A program made the position numbers and the translations under genes. The notes under the pieces were generated by a model that saw nothing but the letters and a program-made list of their open reading frames with translations, was not told the origin of the DNA and did no database searches. Shown in pieces: positions 53,980 to 56,427 of a stretch of 56,427 nt of DNA. How positions within the stretch are numbered: position 1 is the stretch's first letter; every line of letters starts with the position of its first letter. Origin of the DNA: Acidobacteriota bacterium (GTDB taxonomy: Bacteria > Acidobacteriota > UBA6911); the NCBI GenBank assembly GCA_016933615.1, contig JAFGAO010000213.1, positions 1 to 56,427 on the forward strand. The letters run 5' to 3'.

Positions 53980-56049
53980 CTAATCATCCAGCAGCAGGAG
54001 AGGAAGGACTCCCGGGTGGATGGCCAGACCAGGAGAAAACACATAGGCGGCGCCTGAATCCGTTCCGGCGGTCACGGAATCGGCCCGGTAAGCTCCGACT
54101 GCGATGGTGTCAACGCTGAAAGCGACAGACACGCCAAAACCGTCTTCCTCGGCGCCGTCCGAAGCGGTGATTTTTCCCAGCTCTCCCCAGTTGTCTGAGC
54201 CGCCATGGTCCTGGCCGAAAATGTAAGCCGCTCCGGACCAGCTGGCGCGATCATCGTCACCCACCGCACCGACGACCACCCTGTTCCCGCCGGCGGAGAC
54301 GGACCTGCCAAAATCGTCCCCCTCCTCCCCATCCGAGGGGATAATCTTTTTTACTACCTGCCAGCTGCCCGGCCCGCCCTCGTCGCGGCCATAAACATAG
54401 GCCGATCCCGAGCCGATGCCCTGATCGTCGTCACCACTTGCGCCCACCACAATGGTGTCCCCGCCGATGAACACCGCCATACCGAAAGCATCGCCCACAT
54501 CGCCGTCAAAGGCGTTCAATTTCTTTATCTGCCCCCAGTTGTCTGGGCCATTCTCATTCCGGTCGAATATAGCGGCCGAACCGGAGCAGTCTCCGCCGTC
54601 ATCGTCGTAAGGAATACCTGCCACCAGGACGTCGCCGCCGATGGAAACGGAAAAACCGAACTCATCATTCGTCGCGACGTCCCAACCGGTGATTTTCTTG
54701 ACCTCACCCCAGTTGTTCGCTCCCCCGTAATTTCGCTCAAAGATGTAGGCTGCGCCGGACCGCGGCCCGTGGTCACCGTCAAAGGGAGCCCCCACCACAA
54801 TGGTGTCCCCGCTGACGGAGACGGAATAACCGAATGAGTCGCCCCCCTCGCCGTCGGAAGCGGTGAGTTTTTTTACCTGCCCCCAGTTGTTTGCTCCGTC
54901 GTGATCCCGCTCAAAGATGTAGGCTGCTCCGAGGCCCTCGAGGGTGGGAGAATCATCCCCTCGCGCCCCCACCACCACGGTGTCCCCGCTGACGGACACG
55001 GAAAAACCGAACAGGTCATACCGGGCTCCGTCGGAGGCGGTAAGTTTTTTTACCTGCCCCCAGTTGTTTGCGCCGCCGTGATCCCGCTCAAAGATGTAGG
55101 CCAGTCCGGTGCTTTCCACGATGTCGCTCTCCTGGGGCGCGCCCACGACTACCGTATTCCCGCTGATGGAGACGGAATGGCCGAACGTGTCATCCTGTGT
55201 GCCGTCCGAAGCGGTGATTTTCTTTTCTCGAGCGAACACAGGGTCAATCGTCAGCGGATAAACGGCCCTGGCGTCGTCAACAACATAAACGATTTGGTAA
55301 GAAGGGCTTGCCGCATTGTTGTTTCGGACTTCAAGTTTTGCCGGGAGAGGCTTGCCGGTCGCGTCCCATGCTGCAAGTGCACTGTAATGCAGCACCGGCT
55401 CGCCTTTTACCGTACAGAAAAAGGCATCGCGTCCTTTTTCCCGAACCCGGGCTCGCAACGAACTCGATACGGTCCATTCTACAACCAGCGGCTGGCCGGT
55501 CTTTCCCGACGGCGGCTCTTGAAGCGTGATTCCCTGCTCCAGGCCGCGCTCATCGTTTAGGTACCATTCCGTGAGTTTTGCATGCCCGTATTCAATCCGG
55601 CTTCCCGATACCGCGATTGCATCTTTTTCCAGCTCTTTCACGCGTACCGATGCTTCACCATAGCCGTAGCCGCCCAGGGACATCTCCACCTGCCAGGCAG
55701 GTTCGCTTTCGCGTCCCGGAAGAATCCGGATTCCGTGTTCGGTGAAATAAGCATTCAGGTTTTGCGACCGGTTTACGGCACGATATAAACTCTCTTTTCC
55801 TAAAGGAGGGGTTCGCTCGCAAACCCTTAAATCATAGCGGGATTTGCCTGACTGCTTTGAGATGTTCTCCCGAACTGCGGGTGTTGGATCCACCGGCTGT
55901 CTTATGTCTTCTTTCTTCGCTGCCCGTATTGCGGAAAACGGGGTGTCGGTATCGGCAATAACCCCGCTCCTGTCTCCAGGGAATCCTCCCCATAGAAGGA
56001 GCATCAAAAAAACAGCAGCTGACGGCGAGGCGATCGATTTTTTTTGCAT
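53980..56049 (-). CDS. Large exported FG-GAP protein with C-terminal tag
   Basis: A 689-residue protein with a signal peptide (MQKKSIASPSAAVFLMLLLWGG). The first 280 residues after it form a beta-rich module ending in YPLTIDPVF, often found in front of repeat domains in bacterial surface proteins. Seven FG-GAP repeats of about 58 residues follow (about 283-675), each with (K/L)TASDG-DxFG, SGDTVVVGA and AAYIFERD-GGANNWGQV, predicting a seven-bladed propeller. It is a longer, more diverged relative of the gene at 41777. The chain ends GVLPLLLLDD. GGGAG precedes the ATG. Confidence 0.85.
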   Translation of the reverse strand: MQKKSIASPSAAVFLMLLLWGGFPGDRSGVIADTDTPFSAIRAAKKEDIRQPVDPTPAVRENISKQSGKSRYDLRVCERTPPLGKESLYRAVNRSQNLNAYFTEHGIRILPGRESEPAWQVEMSLGGYGYGEASVRVKELEKDAIAVSGSRIEYGHAKLTEWYLNDERGLEQGITLQEPPSGKTGQPLVVEWTVSSSLRARVREKGRDAFFCTVKGEPVLHYSALAAWDATGKPLPAKLEVRNNNAASPSYQIVYVVDDARAVYPLTIDPVFAREKKITASDGTQDDTFGHSVSISGNTVVVGAPQESDIVESTGLAYIFERDHGGANNWGQVKKLTASDGARYDLFGFSVSVSGDTVVVGARGDDSPTLEGLGAAYIFERDHDGANNWGQVKKLTASDGEGGDSFGYSVSVSGDTIVVGAPFDGDHGPRSGAAYIFERNYGGANNWGEVKKITGWDVATNDEFGFSVSIGGDVLVAGIPYDDDGGDCSGSAAIFDRNENGPDNWGQIKKLNAFDGDVGDAFGMAVFIGGDTIVVGASGDDDQGIGSGSAYVYGRDEGGPGSWQVVKKIIPSDGEEGDDFGRSVSAGGNRVVVGAVGDDDRASWSGAAYIFGQDHGGSDNWGELGKITASDGAEEDGFGVSVAFSVDTIAVGAYRADSVTAGTDSGAAYVFSPGLAIHPGVLPLLLLDD

Positions 56050-56346
56050 CTCTTTTTCTCCCGGTAAGGGTTACCGCGCAGAGTTATGGAGCAAAAAAAG
56101 CGAAAGCCCCATTGGAATTTTATGTTTCCCATGAGGCTTGCTATTCATTGTATTCATGGCTTCCCCCCCCCTCGCCGACCGACTTGTAAAGGAGCAAGCC
56201 CCTAGGAATGCACATGCCAAGCCGAAGAGAATTGCCCGCCCGATAAAAATCTTCCACTCTTTGTACAGGCAGAAATCAAAATTTCTTTGCTTCCGGCAGC
56301 AATGCTTTCCATCCATCCGGCTTTGCAATTCCGTGGCGTTTCTTTA
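56050..56346. other. Region upstream of the FG-GAP gene, possible small lipoprotein remnant
   Basis: No gene is well supported. On the minus strand an 85-codon frame (56328 to 56071) contains a hydrophobic segment followed by a lipobox-like FLGAC, but its start region is not hydrophilic-basic in the usual way and there is no binding site, so it may be a decayed lipoprotein gene or chance. A tract of eight C lies at about 56163-56171. Confidence 0.4.
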
Positions 56347-56390
56347 ACGGCTGCATCGCGGTTGACGCAAGAATCATCATCGCAAAGTAG
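56347..56390 (+). pseudogene. Duplicated 3' fragment of the acyl-CoA ligase gene
   Basis: Encodes GCIAVDARIIIAK and TAG exactly as at the end of the gene at 51255, with one synonymous base change, but the sequence just upstream is unrelated and no start exists. It is a gene-end fragment carried with the hairpin that follows. Confidence 0.75.
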
Positions 56391-56427
56391 GGGCGAACCT
56401 TGTGTTCGCCCACCTTGTGTTCGCCCA
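56347..56427 (+). repeat. 81-bp direct repeat, right copy (runs off the window)
   Basis: Matches 53362-53442 with a single mismatch. The window ends inside it, so its true length and what lies beyond are unknown. Confidence 0.9.

Overview
The window reads as chromosomal DNA of a Gram-negative anaerobe, most likely a Desulfobacterota (deltaproteobacterial) fermenter, syntroph or metal/sulfur respirer. The grounds are the outer-membrane/periplasm genes (RseP, PpiD, lipoproteins), hopanoid-modifying enzymes, ADP-forming acyl-CoA ligases, an acyl-CoA transferase, a thiolase with a hydroxyacyl-CoA dehydrogenase/hydratase fusion, a multihaem cytochrome module and a cytoplasmic molybdenum/tungsten oxidoreductase. 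This lineage assignment is inference from gene content; no rRNA or tRNA gene was seen.

Layout. 0-20 kb is housekeeping: rseP; a kinase/STAS partner-switch pair; a VanZ-like membrane protein; a coiled-coil protein; a forward run ligA, pdxB, hpnI, hpnK, a DegT-type aminotransferase and mazG; then, on the minus strand, RNase E/G and the cell-shape operon (a GGDEF protein, mreB, mreC, mreD, mrdA, rodA). 21-24 kb holds ppiD and an orphan PAS/HisKA protein. 24-31 kb is acyl-CoA metabolism (CoA-transferase divergent from an ADP-forming acyl-CoA ligase), then a carboxylesterase and a PhzF protein. 31-41 kb holds the molybdopterin enzyme, a lipoprotein prolyl oligopeptidase, a secreted unknown, and a nonahaem cytochrome c with a cytochrome b561/tetrahaem fusion, followed by an SDR and a cupin. 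41.8-46.3 kb is an island of exported proteins: a seven-repeat FG-GAP propeller, a YWTD propeller, an unknown and a CAP-domain protein. 46.3-53.4 kb returns to acyl-CoA chemistry (HAD-ECH fusion, thiolase, divergent second ADP-forming ligase) plus an EamA-type transporter. 53.4-56.4 kb is a second FG-GAP protein, bracketed by an 81-bp direct repeat made of the end of the upstream ligase gene.

How the genes fit together. The two ADP-forming ligases, the CoA-transferase and the thiolase/HAD-ECH pair suggest CoA-thioester interconversion with ATP made at the ligase step; the b-type/multihaem pair would pass quinol electrons to the periplasm. The cell-shape genes appear to be co-transcribed with a cyclic-di-GMP enzyme.

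Most unusual signals: four unrelated-architecture or paralogous exported proteins end in a similar short C-terminal motif (Pro, 1-4 hydrophobic or polar residues, Leu-Leu-Leu, then Asp/Glu), a candidate undescribed sorting tag; a 48-bp near-palindromic dispersed repeat occurs four times at gene borders; and the right end of the window duplicates the tail of an acyl-CoA ligase gene together with its post-stop hairpin.
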